From Lachnoclostridium sp. An169 (GTDB taxonomy: Bacteria; Bacillota; Clostridia; Lachnospirales; Lachnospiraceae), in the NCBI RefSeq assembly GCF_002160525.1, contig NZ_NFKT01000014.1, positions 1 through 64,000 on the forward strand: a DNA stretch of 64,000 bases. The letters are read 5' to 3'. Below, in pieces: positions 16,571 to 25,230 of this stretch; positions within the stretch are counted from its first letter, which is position 1, and each line of letters starts with the position of its first letter. The position numbers were made by a program, and so were the translations under genes. The notes beneath the pieces are model-generated. The model was not told the origin of the DNA, did not search any database, and saw nothing but the letters and a program-made list of their open reading frames with translations.

Positions 16571-16617
16571 AAAACAGGGCGCACGGAGATGAAAAACATT
16601 TCCGTGCGCCCCTTTTT
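16571..16617. terminator. Bidirectional terminator between GH13 gene and tyrS
   Basis: Perfect 11-bp arms GGGCGCACGGA (16577-16587) and TCCGTGCGCCC (16601-16611), then TTTTT on the plus strand. On the minus strand the stem is followed by TGTTTTG, so the same hairpin can end convergent tyrS transcripts. Confidence 0.9.
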
Positions 16618-16644
16618 CTTCGTTTCTTCCGGCTTTTTCTTCTA

Positions 16645-17868
16645 TTATTTCAAAATCACTCTGCGGAAGTTCTTCTTGCCTTTTTTAAGGATTATTCCCT
16701 CTCCGGCAAATTTTTCCTTTCCGTAGGAAGCTGCAATATCTCCTACCTTCTCTCCTTCAACGGCAACACCGCCCTGCTGAACGGCACGTCTTGCCTCTGA
16801 TTTTGAAGGTACAAGCCCGCTGCGGACAAGCATTGTGAGAATATCAATCTTTCCGTCTGTGAAATCTTCTTCCACAAGTTCTGCTGTGGGCATCTCAGCG
16901 GCATTTCCTTTGCTGAACAGTGCCCGTGCGCTCTCCTGGGCCTTTACCGCTTCCTCCTCGCCGTGAACGAGTTTTGTCAGCTCATATGCAAGAATCTCTT
17001 TTGCCGTGTTGAGCTGAGCGCCCTCCCAGGAATCCATCTTGTCAATCTCCTCAAGGGGCAGGAATGTCAGCATCCGGATACATTTGAGAACATCGGCGTC
17101 TGCCACATTTCTCCAGTACTGATAGAAATCAAACGGAGATGTCTTCTCCGGGTCAAGCCACACCGCACCGGACTGGGTCTTGCCCATCTTCTTGCCCTCG
17201 GAATTGAGGAGCAGCGTAATCGTCATAGCTCCTGCGTCTTTTCCCAGTTTCCGGCGGATCAGCTCGGTTCCCGCGAGCATGTTGCTCCACTGGTCGTCTC
17301 CTCCGAACTGCAGGTTACAGCCGTATTTCTGGAACAGTGCGTAGAAATCGTATGCCTGCATGATCATGTAGTTGAACTCGAGGAAACTTAATCCTCTCTC
17401 CATTCTCTGCTTGTAGCACTCCGCAGTAAGCATCCTGTTTACCGAGAAATGCGGTCCCACCTCGCGGAGCAGTTCGATGTAATTCAGATCCAACAGCCAG
17501 TCCGCATTGTTTACCATCAGAGCCTTTCCATCTGAGAAGTCGATGAATCTGCTCATCTGCTTCTTGAAGCACTCGCAGTTGTGCTGGATTGTCTCCGGCG
17601 TCATCATGCTTCTCATGTCGGTCCTTCCGGACGGGTCTCCGATATAGCCGGTTCCTCCTCCAATCAGAGCGATCGGCTTGTTTCCCGCCTCCTGGAGACG
17701 CTTCATCAGACACAGCGCCATAAAATGTCCCACATGAAGGCTGTCCGCCGTGGGATCAAAGCCGATGTAAAAGACTGCCTTTCCGTTATTAACCAGATCT
17801 CTGATCTCTTCCTCGTCTGTCACCTGGGCGATCAGACCTCTTGCCTGAAGTTCTTCATAAATTCCCAT
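16645..17868 (-). CDS. tyrS: Tyrosine-tRNA ligase
   Basis: A 407-residue class I aminoacyl-tRNA synthetase that charges tRNA-Tyr. It has the HIGH-type motif as LHVGH, the tyrosine pocket ([15 protein letters not shown]), the KMSKS-type loop as KKMGKT and a C-terminal S4-like RNA-binding domain ([19 protein letters not shown]). The start at 17868 follows AGGAGA; the open frame continues 76 codons further upstream into the leader but these are not coding. Expression is controlled by the T-box leader at 18110-18392 from the promoter at 18399. Confidence 0.97.
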   Translation of the reverse strand: MGIYEELQARGLIAQVTDEEEIRDLVNNGKAVFYIGFDPTADSLHVGHFMALCLMKRLQEAGNKPIALIGGGTGYIGDPSGRTDMRSMMTPETIQHNCECFKKQMSRFIDFSDGKALMVNNADWLLDLNYIELLREVGPHFSVNRMLTAECYKQRMERGLSFLEFNYMIMQAYDFYALFQKYGCNLQFGGDDQWSNMLAGTELIRRKLGKDAGAMTITLLLNSEGKKMGKTQSGAVWLDPEKTSPFDFYQYWRNVADADVLKCIRMLTFLPLEEIDKMDSWEGAQLNTAKEILAYELTKLVHGEEEAVKAQESARALFSKGNAAEMPTAELVEEDFTDGKIDILTMLVRSGLVPSKSEARRAVQQGGVAVEGEKVGDIAASYGKEKFAGEGIILKKGKKNFRRVILK

Positions 17869-17900
17869 TTCTTTTCTCCTCTCTCTTTTCCGCACATTCA

Positions 17901-18030
17901 GTTGCCGTGCGCACCTCTGCTCCGCCTCCGGCTCCATCACGGTCGCGGGCTGTCGCTTTCCGCCGGTCGCCGTGCGCACCGTGATTTCGCCTTTGGCTCC
18001 ATCACGGTCGCGGGCTGTCGCCCTATACCT
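17901..18030. repeat. 65-bp imperfect tandem duplication in the tyrS leader
   Basis: A 26-bp block beginning GGCTCCATCACGG occurs at 17930-17955 and again, identical, at 17995-18020; the preceding GCCGTGCGCACC occurs at 17904 and 17969. The constant 65-bp offset shows a tandem duplication lying between the T-box and the tyrS start. Function unknown. Confidence 0.85.
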
Positions 18031-18091
18031 GGGGACAAAGAAGGAGCCACCGAAAAGCAAGCTTTCCGGTGGCTCCTTCTTTATCCCCAGG
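18028..18091. repeat. 64-bp near-perfect palindrome between T-box and tyrS
   Basis: Two 32-base arms match at 29 of 32 positions, starting CCTGGGGA and including AAGAAGGAGCCACCG. On the minus strand the hairpin is preceded by the T-box and followed by only a weak T-run (TTCTTT lies inside the arm). It could be the T-box terminator or a small palindromic mobile repeat of the REP/MITE kind inserted in the leader. Confidence 0.85.
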
Positions 18092-18109
18092 TGCACGGCT
18101 TGTAGCTTT

Positions 18110-18392
18110 CGCGCAAAAAGGACGTTTTACCGTGGTACCACCTTTTTTCGCAGGGTGCTCGCGCAGCCTGCCTCTGGGGGTGAATGTTTGTATGAAACTG
18201 ACACCCGGTGCGGTAACGGGCACGACCCGTCGCAGCCTACTTGCGCTGCACGATAACGGATGTTATGCGCGCTTTCGGTGCGAAGCTCCGGGATGTATTC
18301 GTAAATGACCTTCCTGCGCCTCTCATCTTCCGGCTGCTTTCTGTTTTCCGGTTCAGATACTACTTCTTCCCTTCACTGCCTGTAACAGTTTT
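18110..18392 (-). promoter_or_regulatory. T-box leader of tyrS (tyrosine specifier UAC)
   Basis: The T-box GGTGGTACCACGG is at 18142-18130 and is followed by CGTCCTTTTT. The base after TGG is T, matching A73 of tRNA-Tyr. Stem I begins AGTGAAGGGAAGAAGTAGTA near 18375 and its 3' side holds GAATACATCC, which places a tyrosine codon TAC at 18297-18295 in the specifier position. Uncharged tRNA-Tyr would therefore stabilise the antiterminator and raise tyrS expression. Just after the T-box no free T-run is seen, so the terminating hairpin may be the one at 18028-18091. Confidence 0.85.
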
Positions 18393-18398
18393 AAAGTG

Positions 18399-18427
18399 AT
18401 ATTAGACTATTCCCATACTTTTGTCAA
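18399..18427 (-). promoter_or_regulatory. Promoter of tyrS, overlapping the nagA stop codon
   Basis: TTGACA (18427-18422), 17 bp, TAATAT (18404-18399). The TGA stop of nagA (18426-18424) is part of the -35 box, so the nagA coding end and the tyrS promoter share bases. Confidence 0.88.
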
Positions 18428-19551
18428 GCCTTAACTTCCTGTTTTTTCCCGCAGACATAGACTGCTTTCACGTTCAGATCCGCATCCAGAAGCACAAAAT
18501 CCGCGTCTTTTCCCTCTGTGATGCTGCCGCATCTGTCATAGATACCGATCTCTTTTGCCGGGTTTGCAGATGCGCACGCCACCGCGTCTTCAAGGGGGAT
18601 TCCCATTTTCTTTACCACGGTTCTCAGGCATCCCATAAGGTCAGTTACAGAACCGGCAATTGTGCCGTCAGCCAGAGTTGCCCGGGATCCCTTTACAAAC
18701 ACGTCCTGCCCGCCCAGGGTATACTGTCCGTCCGAAAGCCCTGCCGCACGCATACTGTCGCTGATCAGAATGATCCGGTCCGCGCCGAACATGGCAAATG
18801 TCGCGCGCACTACGGATGGATGGATATGGATTCCGTCGCAGATCATCTCCACATGGCATTTTTCGTCATCCCTGGCAGCCCCGATCACTCCCGGTTCCCG
18901 GTGATTCAGCGGAGGCATTGCATTATACAGGTGAGTCACATGGCCGGCCCCTCTTCTCAGTGCCTCCGATGCGGTATCATAGTCCGCTACAGTATGGGCG
19001 ATGGACACCACAACCTTATCTTTCACCGCATCGATAAATTCCATGGCGCCCTCATTTTCCGGAGCGATATCCACCAGGCGGATCAGGCCGCCCGACTCTT
19101 CCTGAAGTTTTTCAAAAAGCTGCACATCACACTTCCTGATATGTTCTGCCGCCTGCGCTCCCTTTTTCTTCTCGCTGATGAACGGACCTTCCATGTTGAT
19201 TCCAACAAGCTTTGCCCCTTCTGTTCCCCGGTATGCCCCGGCAGTCTTCATAATATTGTGGAGTTCCTCCTCCGCCAGCGTCATCGTAGCCGGACAGATG
19301 GAAGTCACTCCGACGGACGCCTCATATTTTGCCATATTGGCGACCGCTTCCAGACTGGCGTCGCAGAAATCATCCCCCACGCACCCGTGAAAATGTATAT
19401 CCACAAGTCCCGGGATCATAAGGCATCCTTCGCCGTCCACCATATCCCCGCCGGCTTCCGAAACAGGAACGAATCTGCCGCCCTCCACTCCGATTTCCCC
19501 TTCTGCAAATTTTTTATCCTCGCCGAATATTTTCACATTTTTTATGATCAT
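18424..19551 (-). CDS. nagA: N-acetylglucosamine-6-phosphate deacetylase
   Basis: A 375-residue amidohydrolase that removes acetate from GlcNAc-6-P to give glucosamine-6-P. Metal- and substrate-site motifs are present: GLVDIHFHGC, NMEGPFIS, HLYNAMPPL and the late LISDSMRAAG region with the catalytic aspartate. The start at 19551 follows GAGGAA; an upstream in-frame ATG at 19596 is less well placed. It follows nagB by 51 bases and probably shares its transcript. Cytoplasmic. Confidence 0.95.
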   Translation of the reverse strand: MIIKNVKIFGEDKKFAEGEIGVEGGRFVPVSEAGGDMVDGEGCLMIPGLVDIHFHGCVGDDFCDASLEAVANMAKYEASVGVTSICPATMTLAEEELHNIMKTAGAYRGTEGAKLVGINMEGPFISEKKKGAQAAEHIRKCDVQLFEKLQEESGGLIRLVDIAPENEGAMEFIDAVKDKVVVSIAHTVADYDTASEALRRGAGHVTHLYNAMPPLNHREPGVIGAARDDEKCHVEMICDGIHIHPSVVRATFAMFGADRIILISDSMRAAGLSDGQYTLGGQDVFVKGSRATLADGTIAGSVTDLMGCLRTVVKKMGIPLEDAVACASANPAKEIGIYDRCGSITEGKDADFVLLDADLNVKAVYVCGKKQEVKA

Positions 19552-19602
19552 GCCGCTGATTCCTCTTTTCCATGTATCCTTGCTTTTTCTGTCCATGCCG
19601 GA

Positions 19603-20340
19603 TCAGTGGAGTTCTTTTACTTTTGCGAGAGCCGCGCTGTCCGCCACGATCACCACATCCGTATGAAGCTGAAGAATCGATGCGGGAACCTCCGGTGTAA
19701 TAGGTCCGTAAAATGCTTTTTCCACGATCTCAGCCTTGTCCTCACCGCTCACAACGAGGAGGATTTTCTTTGCCTGCATAATCGTACCGATTCCCATGGT
19801 GTACGCCTGTCTCGGCACATCGTCCGCAGATGCGAAAAACCTCTTGTTCGCCTCAATCGTGCTCTCGGTCAGGTTCACACAGTGGGTTGTCTTTGCAAAA
19901 GCGGTATCCGGCTCATTGAAACCGATATGCCCGTTATGTCCGAGCCCCAGAAGCTGAATATCCACGCCGCCGAAGGAGCGGATCAGCTCTTCATATCTTG
20001 CGCACTCCATATCGGCATCCGGCTCCATTCCGTTCGGAACATGGGTATTCTCCGGTTTGATGTTCACCCGGTCGAAAAGATGCTTGTGCATGAAATAGTA
20101 ATAGCTCTGGTCATTGTCTCTCGTCAGCCCGCGGTACTCGTCAAGATTCACTGTATGCACCTCTGAAAAATCAAGATCGTGCTTGTTATACCACTCCACT
20201 AGCTGGTCATATGTACCGATGGGTGAAGACCCGGTCGCCAGACCCAGCACACAGTCCGGCTTCAGGATGATCTGTGCCGACAGAATATTTGCCGCCTTCC
20301 GGCTCATTTCCTGATAATTTTTTGTTTCAAAGATTTTCAT
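19603..20340 (-). CDS. nagB: Glucosamine-6-phosphate deaminase
   Basis: A 245-residue isomerase/deaminase that converts glucosamine-6-P to fructose-6-P and ammonia. Conserved parts are LGLATGSSPIGTYD (phosphate loop), VNLDEYRGL (catalytic aspartate), LLGLGHNGHIGFNEPD and the C-terminal LHTDVVIVADSAAL. An AGGAGG lies 8 bases before the ATG. It is the first known gene of the nagB-nagA unit. The long leader contains a terminator-like hairpin and a small open frame, suggesting attenuation. Confidence 0.97.
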   Translation of the reverse strand: MKIFETKNYQEMSRKAANILSAQIILKPDCVLGLATGSSPIGTYDQLVEWYNKHDLDFSEVHTVNLDEYRGLTRDNDQSYYYFMHKHLFDRVNIKPENTHVPNGMEPDADMECARYEELIRSFGGVDIQLLGLGHNGHIGFNEPDTAFAKTTHCVNLTESTIEANKRFFASADDVPRQAYTMGIGTIMQAKKILLVVSGEDKAEIVEKAFYGPITPEVPASILQLHTDVVIVADSAALAKVKELH

Positions 20341-20354
20341 GGTTTCCTACCTCC

Positions 20355-20486
20355 TCATAGTTCGTTTTCGCACGGAATCCGCTCTGTGTCCATCCTCCGG
20401 CGCGCTGTAATGCCGTGTAAAAAAGACCAGATTTCCAAAGTATAAAGCAGCACTTTATTTCTTGAAAATCTGGTCGTATCCTTCAT
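20355..20486 (-). CDS. Possible 43-codon leader ORF of nagB
   Basis: ATG at 20486, preceded by CTGGGGGTTACTCT, runs in frame to TGA at 20357-20355, which lies directly against the nagB ribosome site. The sequence begins MKDTTRFSRNKVLL. The terminator-like hairpin at 20425-20475 is inside this frame, so ribosomes on it would melt the hairpin. The weak Shine-Dalgarno site and lack of a recognisable product leave open that it is chance. Confidence 0.35.
   Translation of the reverse strand: MKDTTRFSRNKVLLYTLEIWSFLHGITARRRMDTERIPCENEL
20419..20475 (-). terminator. Terminator/attenuator hairpin in front of nagB
   Basis: A 51-base hairpin with outer arms GACCAGATTT..CAA (14 bp, one mismatch) and inner AAAG/CTTT pairing, followed on the minus strand by TTTTTT (20424-20419). 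It can end truA transcripts. Because a good promoter lies upstream of it at 20517-20545, it can also attenuate nagBA. Confidence 0.8.
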
Positions 20487-20516
20487 AGAGTAACCCCCAG
20501 TGCAATAACTATGTTA

Positions 20517-20545
20517 ATACTAGCAACGAACCGCGCAGTTGTCAA
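20517..20545 (-). promoter_or_regulatory. Promoter of nagB
   Basis: TTGACA (20545-20540), 17 bp, TAGTAT (20522-20517). It lies between the truA stop and the hairpin at 20425-20475, giving a leader of about 170 bases before nagB. Confidence 0.8.
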
Positions 20546-20595
20546 GTCCTCACAGAGGCTTTTCCCCTGCCTTTATCGCAGGCAGCTTCATTTTC

Positions 20596-21333
20596 TCACG
20601 GGTACTCGATCCCCACAAGCACAAGCCCCTGAGGAGGCGCTGTAGGACCTGCCGTCTCCCGGTCTTTCGCCTCAATAATCTCCTTCACACGTTCCGCCGG
20701 CATAAAACCTCTCCCCACCTGGACCAGGGTGCCGGCGATAATGCGGACCATGTTGTAGAGGAATCCGTTTCCCCGGACCCTCACCGTGAACATGTCCCCC
20801 TGCTTTTCCACATCCAGACTGTAGACGGTACGAACCGTATCTTCCACATGGGTATGAATGTTACAGAAACTCTTGAAATCATGCCTTCCCCGGATATACT
20901 CCGCTGCCTTCCGCATGGCGTCCAGATCCAGCGGGTATGAGACAAACCAGGAGGTATGTCTTACAAGCGGGTCCGGCATCGTACTGTTATAGATGGAGTA
21001 TTCATAGGTCTTGACCGAATCACAGTGTCTCGGATGCCAGTCCGGCGCCACCTCCTCCGAGCGTACCACAACCACATCCTCCGGCATGCCGCTGTTCACC
21101 GCATAGGCGATGCGCTCCGGCGGGATCGGTGTATCCGTGTCAAACACCGCCACATTTCCGCGGGCATGGACGCCCGCATCCGTCCGGCTTGCACCGATCA
21201 CTTTGATCTGCTCTCCTGTTATCTTCGAAAGCTGCCGGTTCAGTACTCCCTCCACCGTAATTCCGTTATTCTGCAGCTGCCATCCGCAGTAAGCCGTCCC
21301 GTCATACGCGACGGTCAATTTGATTCTTTTCAT
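20596..21333 (-). CDS. truA: tRNA pseudouridine synthase A
   Basis: A 245-residue enzyme that makes pseudouridine at positions 38-40 of tRNA anticodon stems. The catalytic aspartate is D52 in GASRTDAGVHARGNV; other landmarks are YDGTAYCGWQ at 10-19, KTYEYSIYN and GNGFLYNMVRI. It follows ecfT by 9 bases, the usual Firmicute order. The expected downstream rplM-rpsI pair is displaced to 12 kb. Confidence 0.97.
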   Translation of the reverse strand: MKRIKLTVAYDGTAYCGWQLQNNGITVEGVLNRQLSKITGEQIKVIGASRTDAGVHARGNVAVFDTDTPIPPERIAYAVNSGMPEDVVVVRSEEVAPDWHPRHCDSVKTYEYSIYNSTMPDPLVRHTSWFVSYPLDLDAMRKAAEYIRGRHDFKSFCNIHTHVEDTVRTVYSLDVEKQGDMFTVRVRGNGFLYNMVRIIAGTLVQVGRGFMPAERVKEIIEAKDRETAGPTAPPQGLVLVGIEYP

Positions 21334-21342
21334 GAAAACACC

Positions 21343-22167
21343 TCAGAATATCCACAGTTTAAAGGGGACGAACCTTCCCACTGCAACAATTACAACAAAA
21401 TAAACCAATGTCAGCAGGTATGCGACTCTGTCCCGGCTCTTATACTTCAGGGGTTTCATCTTCGTCCTTCCCTCGCCGCCGTGATAGCAGCGCGCCTCCA
21501 TAGCCATGGCAAGATCGCTTGCACGGCGGAAAGCGGAGACGAAAAGCGGCACAAGAATCGGCACCATGGCCTTTGCCCTCTGAATAATATTTCCGCTCTC
21601 AAAATCAGCGCCGCGGGCCTGCTGCGCCTTCATAATCTTGTCCGTCTCCTCCAGAAGAATCGGGATGAAACGCAGGGCGATGGACATAATCATCGCCACC
21701 TCATGCACCGGCACGTTGATCCTGTTGAGAGGATGAAGCAGCTTTTCGATTCCGTCTGTCAGTCCGTTGGGCGATGTCGTAAAGGTCATAATCGACGAGC
21801 CGGTCACCAGATAGATCAGCCGGACCGCCATAAACACGGATGTTCTCAGGCCGTTTTCCGTGATGGTAAAGATCCAGAAATGGACCAGGGTATTCCCGCC
21901 CCGAGTAAGGAACAGGTTCATCACAACGGTAAACATCAGAAGGATCACGATCGGCTTGAGCCCCCGCAGAATATATTTCAGCGGCACTTTGGAAAGACGG
22001 ATGACCGCCCCCAGAAAAAGGGTGGCAACCACGTAGCCGAGGATATTATTCTGTACAAACAGGGACACAAGGAAAACCAGGGTGCAGACAATCTTCACTC
22101 TGGGATCCAGTCTGTGTATTCTGCTTTCTGCCGGGTAATACTGTCCTATCGTAATATCTCTAATCAT
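21343..22167 (-). CDS. ecfT: Energy-coupling factor transporter transmembrane protein EcfT
   Basis: A 274-residue membrane scaffold of ECF vitamin transporters. It has four to six hydrophobic segments and the two coupling-helix motifs that contact the ATPases, seen as QQARGADFE (AxR type) and FRRASDLAMAMEARCY. The ATG overlaps the stop of ecfA2 by 8 bases. It forms the shared module with EcfA1 and EcfA2; substrate-binding S components must be encoded elsewhere. Confidence 0.95.
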   Translation of the reverse strand: MIRDITIGQYYPAESRIHRLDPRVKIVCTLVFLVSLFVQNNILGYVVATLFLGAVIRLSKVPLKYILRGLKPIVILLMFTVVMNLFLTRGGNTLVHFWIFTITENGLRTSVFMAVRLIYLVTGSSIMTFTTSPNGLTDGIEKLLHPLNRINVPVHEVAMIMSIALRFIPILLEETDKIMKAQQARGADFESGNIIQRAKAMVPILVPLFVSAFRRASDLAMAMEARCYHGGEGRTKMKPLKYKSRDRVAYLLTLVYFVVIVAVGRFVPFKLWIF

Positions 22168-23008
22168 GGAAACTCCTCATTATCTCATCCGCCGCCTCTT
22201 CAATGGTCGTCACATCCGGCGACACCGGGAAACCGCGTTCCTTTAATTCATGCATCACATAGGTCACCTGGGGTGCTGCAAGCCCTACCTTTTCCAACTC
22301 TTTATAATGGGAAAACACTTCCCTGGGGACGCCGTCGTACATCTTCTCCCCCCGGTTCATCACAATGATGCGGTCCACATATTCTGCAATATCTTCCATA
22401 CTGTGCGAGACGAGAATCACCGTCATCCCCGTCTGCCTGTGAAGATAATCTATCTGGTCAAGGATCTCATCCCTTCCCTTCGGATCCAGCCCCGCCGTAG
22501 GCTCGTCCAGCACGAGTACCTTCGGACGCATGGCCAGAATCCCGGCGATGGCCACACGCCGTTTCTGCCCGCCGGACAGTTCAAAAGGCGACTGTCTGTA
22601 ATATTTTTCCGGGAATCCCACCAACTCCAGAGCTTCTCTCGCCCTCTTCTCACACTCTTCCGGCGAAAGTCCCTGATTCTTCGGTCCGAAGCAGACGTCA
22701 GTGATCACGTCCACCTCGAAGAGCTGATATTCCGGATACTGGAACACGAGCCCCACCTGGCTGCGCAGTTTCCGCATATCGTAGCCTTCCTCATAGATAT
22801 TCTGTCCCTCATAGAGAATCTTTCCGGAGGTCGCCCTGATCAGCCCGTTCAGATGCTGGATCAGCGTGGACTTTCCGGAGCCTGTGTGCCCGATAATCCC
22901 CACGAACTGCCCCTGGGGAATCTCCAGGCTCACGTCCTTCAATGCCTGTTTCTCATAGGCAGTACCGGGACTGTATACATAATTCACATGTTCTAACGCA
23001 ATCGACAT
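22160..23008 (-). CDS. ecfA2: Energy-coupling factor transporter ATPase EcfA2
   Basis: A 282-residue ATPase. Walker [11 protein letters not shown]-loop [11 protein letters not shown], signature LSGGQKRR, Walker B VLVLDEP and switch histidine in VSHSMEDI are intact. YQLFE after the Q-loop is characteristic of the second ECF ATPase. It overlaps ecfA1 by 16 bases and ecfT by 8, so the three are translationally coupled. Confidence 0.96.
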   Translation of the reverse strand: MSIALEHVNYVYSPGTAYEKQALKDVSLEIPQGQFVGIIGHTGSGKSTLIQHLNGLIRATSGKILYEGQNIYEEGYDMRKLRSQVGLVFQYPEYQLFEVDVITDVCFGPKNQGLSPEECEKRAREALELVGFPEKYYRQSPFELSGGQKRRVAIAGILAMRPKVLVLDEPTAGLDPKGRDEILDQIDYLHRQTGMTVILVSHSMEDIAEYVDRIIVMNRGEKMYDGVPREVFSHYKELEKVGLAAPQVTYVMHELKERGFPVSPDVTTIEEAADEIMRSFHD

Positions 23009-23880
23009 AAGGCTTCCACCAACTCTTCCCTTCTCAAGATCCCCCGCGGCAGGTCCAGGCCGCGTTTCCTAAGTTCCTCTGCAAGCATCGTCACCTGGGG
23101 CACATCCATACGGTAGGATTTCAGCGTATCCACCTGGCTGAATATCTCCCGCGGAGTCCCGTGCATGACAATGTGTCCGTCATCCATGACGAAGACCTGG
23201 TCCGCGTCAACGACTTCTTCCATATAGTGTGTGATCAGAATCGCGGTCACATGCTTTTCTTTCCTCAGCTTCTGCACCGCACGGATCACTTCTTTTCTTC
23301 CATTCGGATCCAGCATGGCAGTGGGTTCGTCCAGTACAATGCACTTTGGTTCCATGGCAATAACTCCTGCAATAGCAACCCGCTGCTTCTGCCCGCCGGA
23401 CAGTTTGTTTGGCGACGCCTTGCGGTACTCCAGCATACCCACGGAGCGCAGACTGTCCTCCACACGTTTCCAGATCTCATCAGTGGGCACGCCCAGGTTC
23501 TCCGGCCCGAATCCGACGTCCTCCTCGACCACCGTACCGATGATCTGGTTGTCCGGATTCTGGAACACCATCCCCGCGCTCTGCCGGATGTTCCACAGTT
23601 CATCCGGATCCCGGGTATCCTTTCCGTCCACCCACATGGTTCCGCCAGTAGGAACAAGAATGGCGTTCATATGTTTTGCCAGTGTAGATTTTCCGGAACC
23701 ATTGTGTCCGAGGATCGCCACAAATGACCCCTGGGGCACATCGATATCGATCCCGTCTATGGCGCGCTCCGATCCGATAATATTTCCTTCTTCATCCCTT
23801 TTATCATATTCATATACAAGCTGTTCGGCGTGTATCATTTCCTTTGGCACTGCTTTTGCCTCCATCTTAAAATCCTGCAT
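22993..23880 (-). CDS. ecfA1: Energy-coupling factor transporter ATPase EcfA1
   Basis: A 295-residue ATPase with Walker [11 protein letters not shown]-loop [12 protein letters not shown], signature LSGGQKQR, Walker B CIVLDEP and switch histidine in [16 protein letters not shown] is characteristic of EcfA1. The N-terminus is about 15 residues longer than usual; a start at the internal methionine before [10 protein letters not shown] is possible. First gene of the ecfA1-ecfA2-ecfT-truA operon, driven by the promoter at 23988. Confidence 0.95.
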   Translation of the reverse strand: MQDFKMEAKAVPKEMIHAEQLVYEYDKRDEEGNIIGSERAIDGIDIDVPQGSFVAILGHNGSGKSTLAKHMNAILVPTGGTMWVDGKDTRDPDELWNIRQSAGMVFQNPDNQIIGTVVEEDVGFGPENLGVPTDEIWKRVEDSLRSVGMLEYRKASPNKLSGGQKQRVAIAGVIAMEPKCIVLDEPTAMLDPNGRKEVIRAVQKLRKEKHVTAILITHYMEEVVDADQVFVMDDGHIVMHGTPREIFSQVDTLKSYRMDVPQVTMLAEELRKRGLDLPRGILRREELVEALCRLR

Positions 23881-23987
23881 GCTTCCGTCTGTCGCACCTG
23901 CCGCGGGCTCGCAGATCCCATCTGCCCGCGCCGCCGTGCGGCTTACTGCTTCCGTCTGTTTCTGCCGCCGTGCGACTCATGCCCTAT

Positions 23988-24016
23988 ATTTTACGACATC
24001 ACAAACTATTTTGCAA
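23988..24016 (-). promoter_or_regulatory. Promoter of the ecf-truA operon
   Basis: TTGCAA (24016-24011), 17 bp, TAAAAT (23993-23988). The leader of about 105 bases carries a direct repeat (GCTTCCGTCTGT at about 23880 and 23947, GCCGCCGTGCG also twice) whose role is unknown. Confidence 0.75.
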
Positions 24017-24081
24017 GACTGTCCTGTCCCGCTGTCCTGCCGCCCGTCTTCATCCCGCAGTTTCCTCCTTCACCTTCATAC

Positions 24082-24134
24082 AAAAGTCCGGCAGGTCCGA
24101 TGTCAGTGTACTCCTGATATCAGATCCTGCCGGA
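24082..24134 (-). terminator. Terminator after the hyp operon
   Basis: Minus-strand arms TCCGGCAGG and CCTGCCGGA at the base of a longer imperfect stem that also pairs TGATATCA with TGACATCG, followed by CTTTTG. It lies 25 bases after the stop of the membrane protein gene. Confidence 0.8.
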
Positions 24135-24159
24135 TGCTTCTTTCCTCTTTTTCCGGTTC

Positions 24160-25209
24160 TTACCGGATATCCGCTCTTGCCGCCGCGTCCTTATAATATT
24201 TGAAATCTGTAAAAATCTCGTTCCTGTACGGATTTCTCTTCTTCTTCACCGATGCATAGATAATATATGCCAGAGCTGCAATATTTACGATCAGCGCCAG
24301 AGCGCTAACAATTGTCATCATGGTCGGGTCGGCGTTGGCGTTTCCGCCCTCCACGATTCCATTCAGCGTTCCGTCCGCATACAGCTTCGGCAGCGTTGCC
24401 CATGGGAAGATCCGGGTTCCGTCCGAGAGCGTCTCCTGAAAGAGCGGGAATACCTGGGCAAACATGCACCAGATACAGAGCGTGTTGGCACGGTTCATGA
24501 TCCAGCCGCCTTTGTTCCAAAGGAGAGCCGCAATGGTCGGTGCCAGAAGGAGGGCGATGCCGCAGAACCATGCATGTGTAGGCAGACAGTTGTATGTGTA
24601 AGCAAAATTCCAGATATCATAAACGATAATATATACCCAGATCATATCCGGCCATATCATATCCTTTTTATCTTTTGAGGAATAGACTGCCCACCATCCG
24701 GTCATGCAGAAAATATTGATAATTCCCGCCAACCCGTTGAACACATTATGCCATCCGCCGTAAAGCCACACATCTTCGGAGGACAGCCACCAGGAATACC
24801 ACCCGTTGATGGCAGATTCAAAATCACTGGCCACTGCTATCAGAATATTGATAGCTACGATGACGAATGGATATGCCTTGAACCAGTGGGTTTTCCCGAT
24901 TCCCCATCCGTATTTGATCATCATAAATCCGATACAGCCCGCAAGGGATGCATAGAGCTTCGCATAGTGGAACCACCCGTTCATATAGACATAGGTCTGA
25001 TTTTCCAGAGCCCACTGTGCTCCCATCCCCGCGCCCACGGCGATGGCGATGAAATATACGGTCAGCGCGGCGGGAATTACAAAGAACATGATAATTCCTC
25101 CGGCCTTTGTTCTCCTGGCAAATTCATTGAGCAGGATCAGAGCCGCAAGCACTCCGAGCATGGCGATCCACTGCGGTACCGCATCCGCTCCGTAAACATG
25201 AAATAACAT
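24160..25209 (-). CDS. Polytopic membrane protein of unknown function (possibly DUF5692)
   Basis: A 349-residue integral membrane protein with about nine hydrophobic segments (roughly 12-31, 37-62, 86-102, 108-130, 153-176, 189-210, 213-231, 238-256, 298-322). It is strikingly rich in tryptophan and tyrosine and has histidines at helix edges (GWFHYAK, KTHWFKAY, GWHNVFNG, PTHAWFCG) that could bind a metal or heme. I think it belongs to DUF5692 but cannot confirm that. It ends the operon tetR-hypB-flavoprotein-hypA and starts 21 bases after hypA, which ties it to nickel handling or to electron transfer from the flavoprotein. No transporter motif is seen. Confidence 0.7.
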   Translation of the reverse strand: MLFHVYGADAVPQWIAMLGVLAALILLNEFARRTKAGGIIMFFVIPAALTVYFIAIAVGAGMGAQWALENQTYVYMNGWFHYAKLYASLAGCIGFMMIKYGWGIGKTHWFKAYPFVIVAINILIAVASDFESAINGWYSWWLSSEDVWLYGGWHNVFNGLAGIINIFCMTGWWAVYSSKDKKDMIWPDMIWVYIIVYDIWNFAYTYNCLPTHAWFCGIALLLAPTIAALLWNKGGWIMNRANTLCIWCMFAQVFPLFQETLSDGTRIFPWATLPKLYADGTLNGIVEGGNANADPTMMTIVSALALIVNIAALAYIIYASVKKKRNPYRNEIFTDFKYYKDAAARADIR

Positions 25210-25230
25210 ATGAAATTACCCCCTTTTCTC

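Noticed and set aside
17868-18096. Longer tyrS start at 18096
   Set aside because: It would translate the palindrome and duplication of the leader; family sequence and ribosome site fix the start at 17868.
18421-20166. Long plus-strand open frame of 581 codons opposite nagA and nagB
   Set aside because: It mirrors two well-recognised genes, has no ribosome site or family motifs, and its composition is that expected of the complement of real codons.
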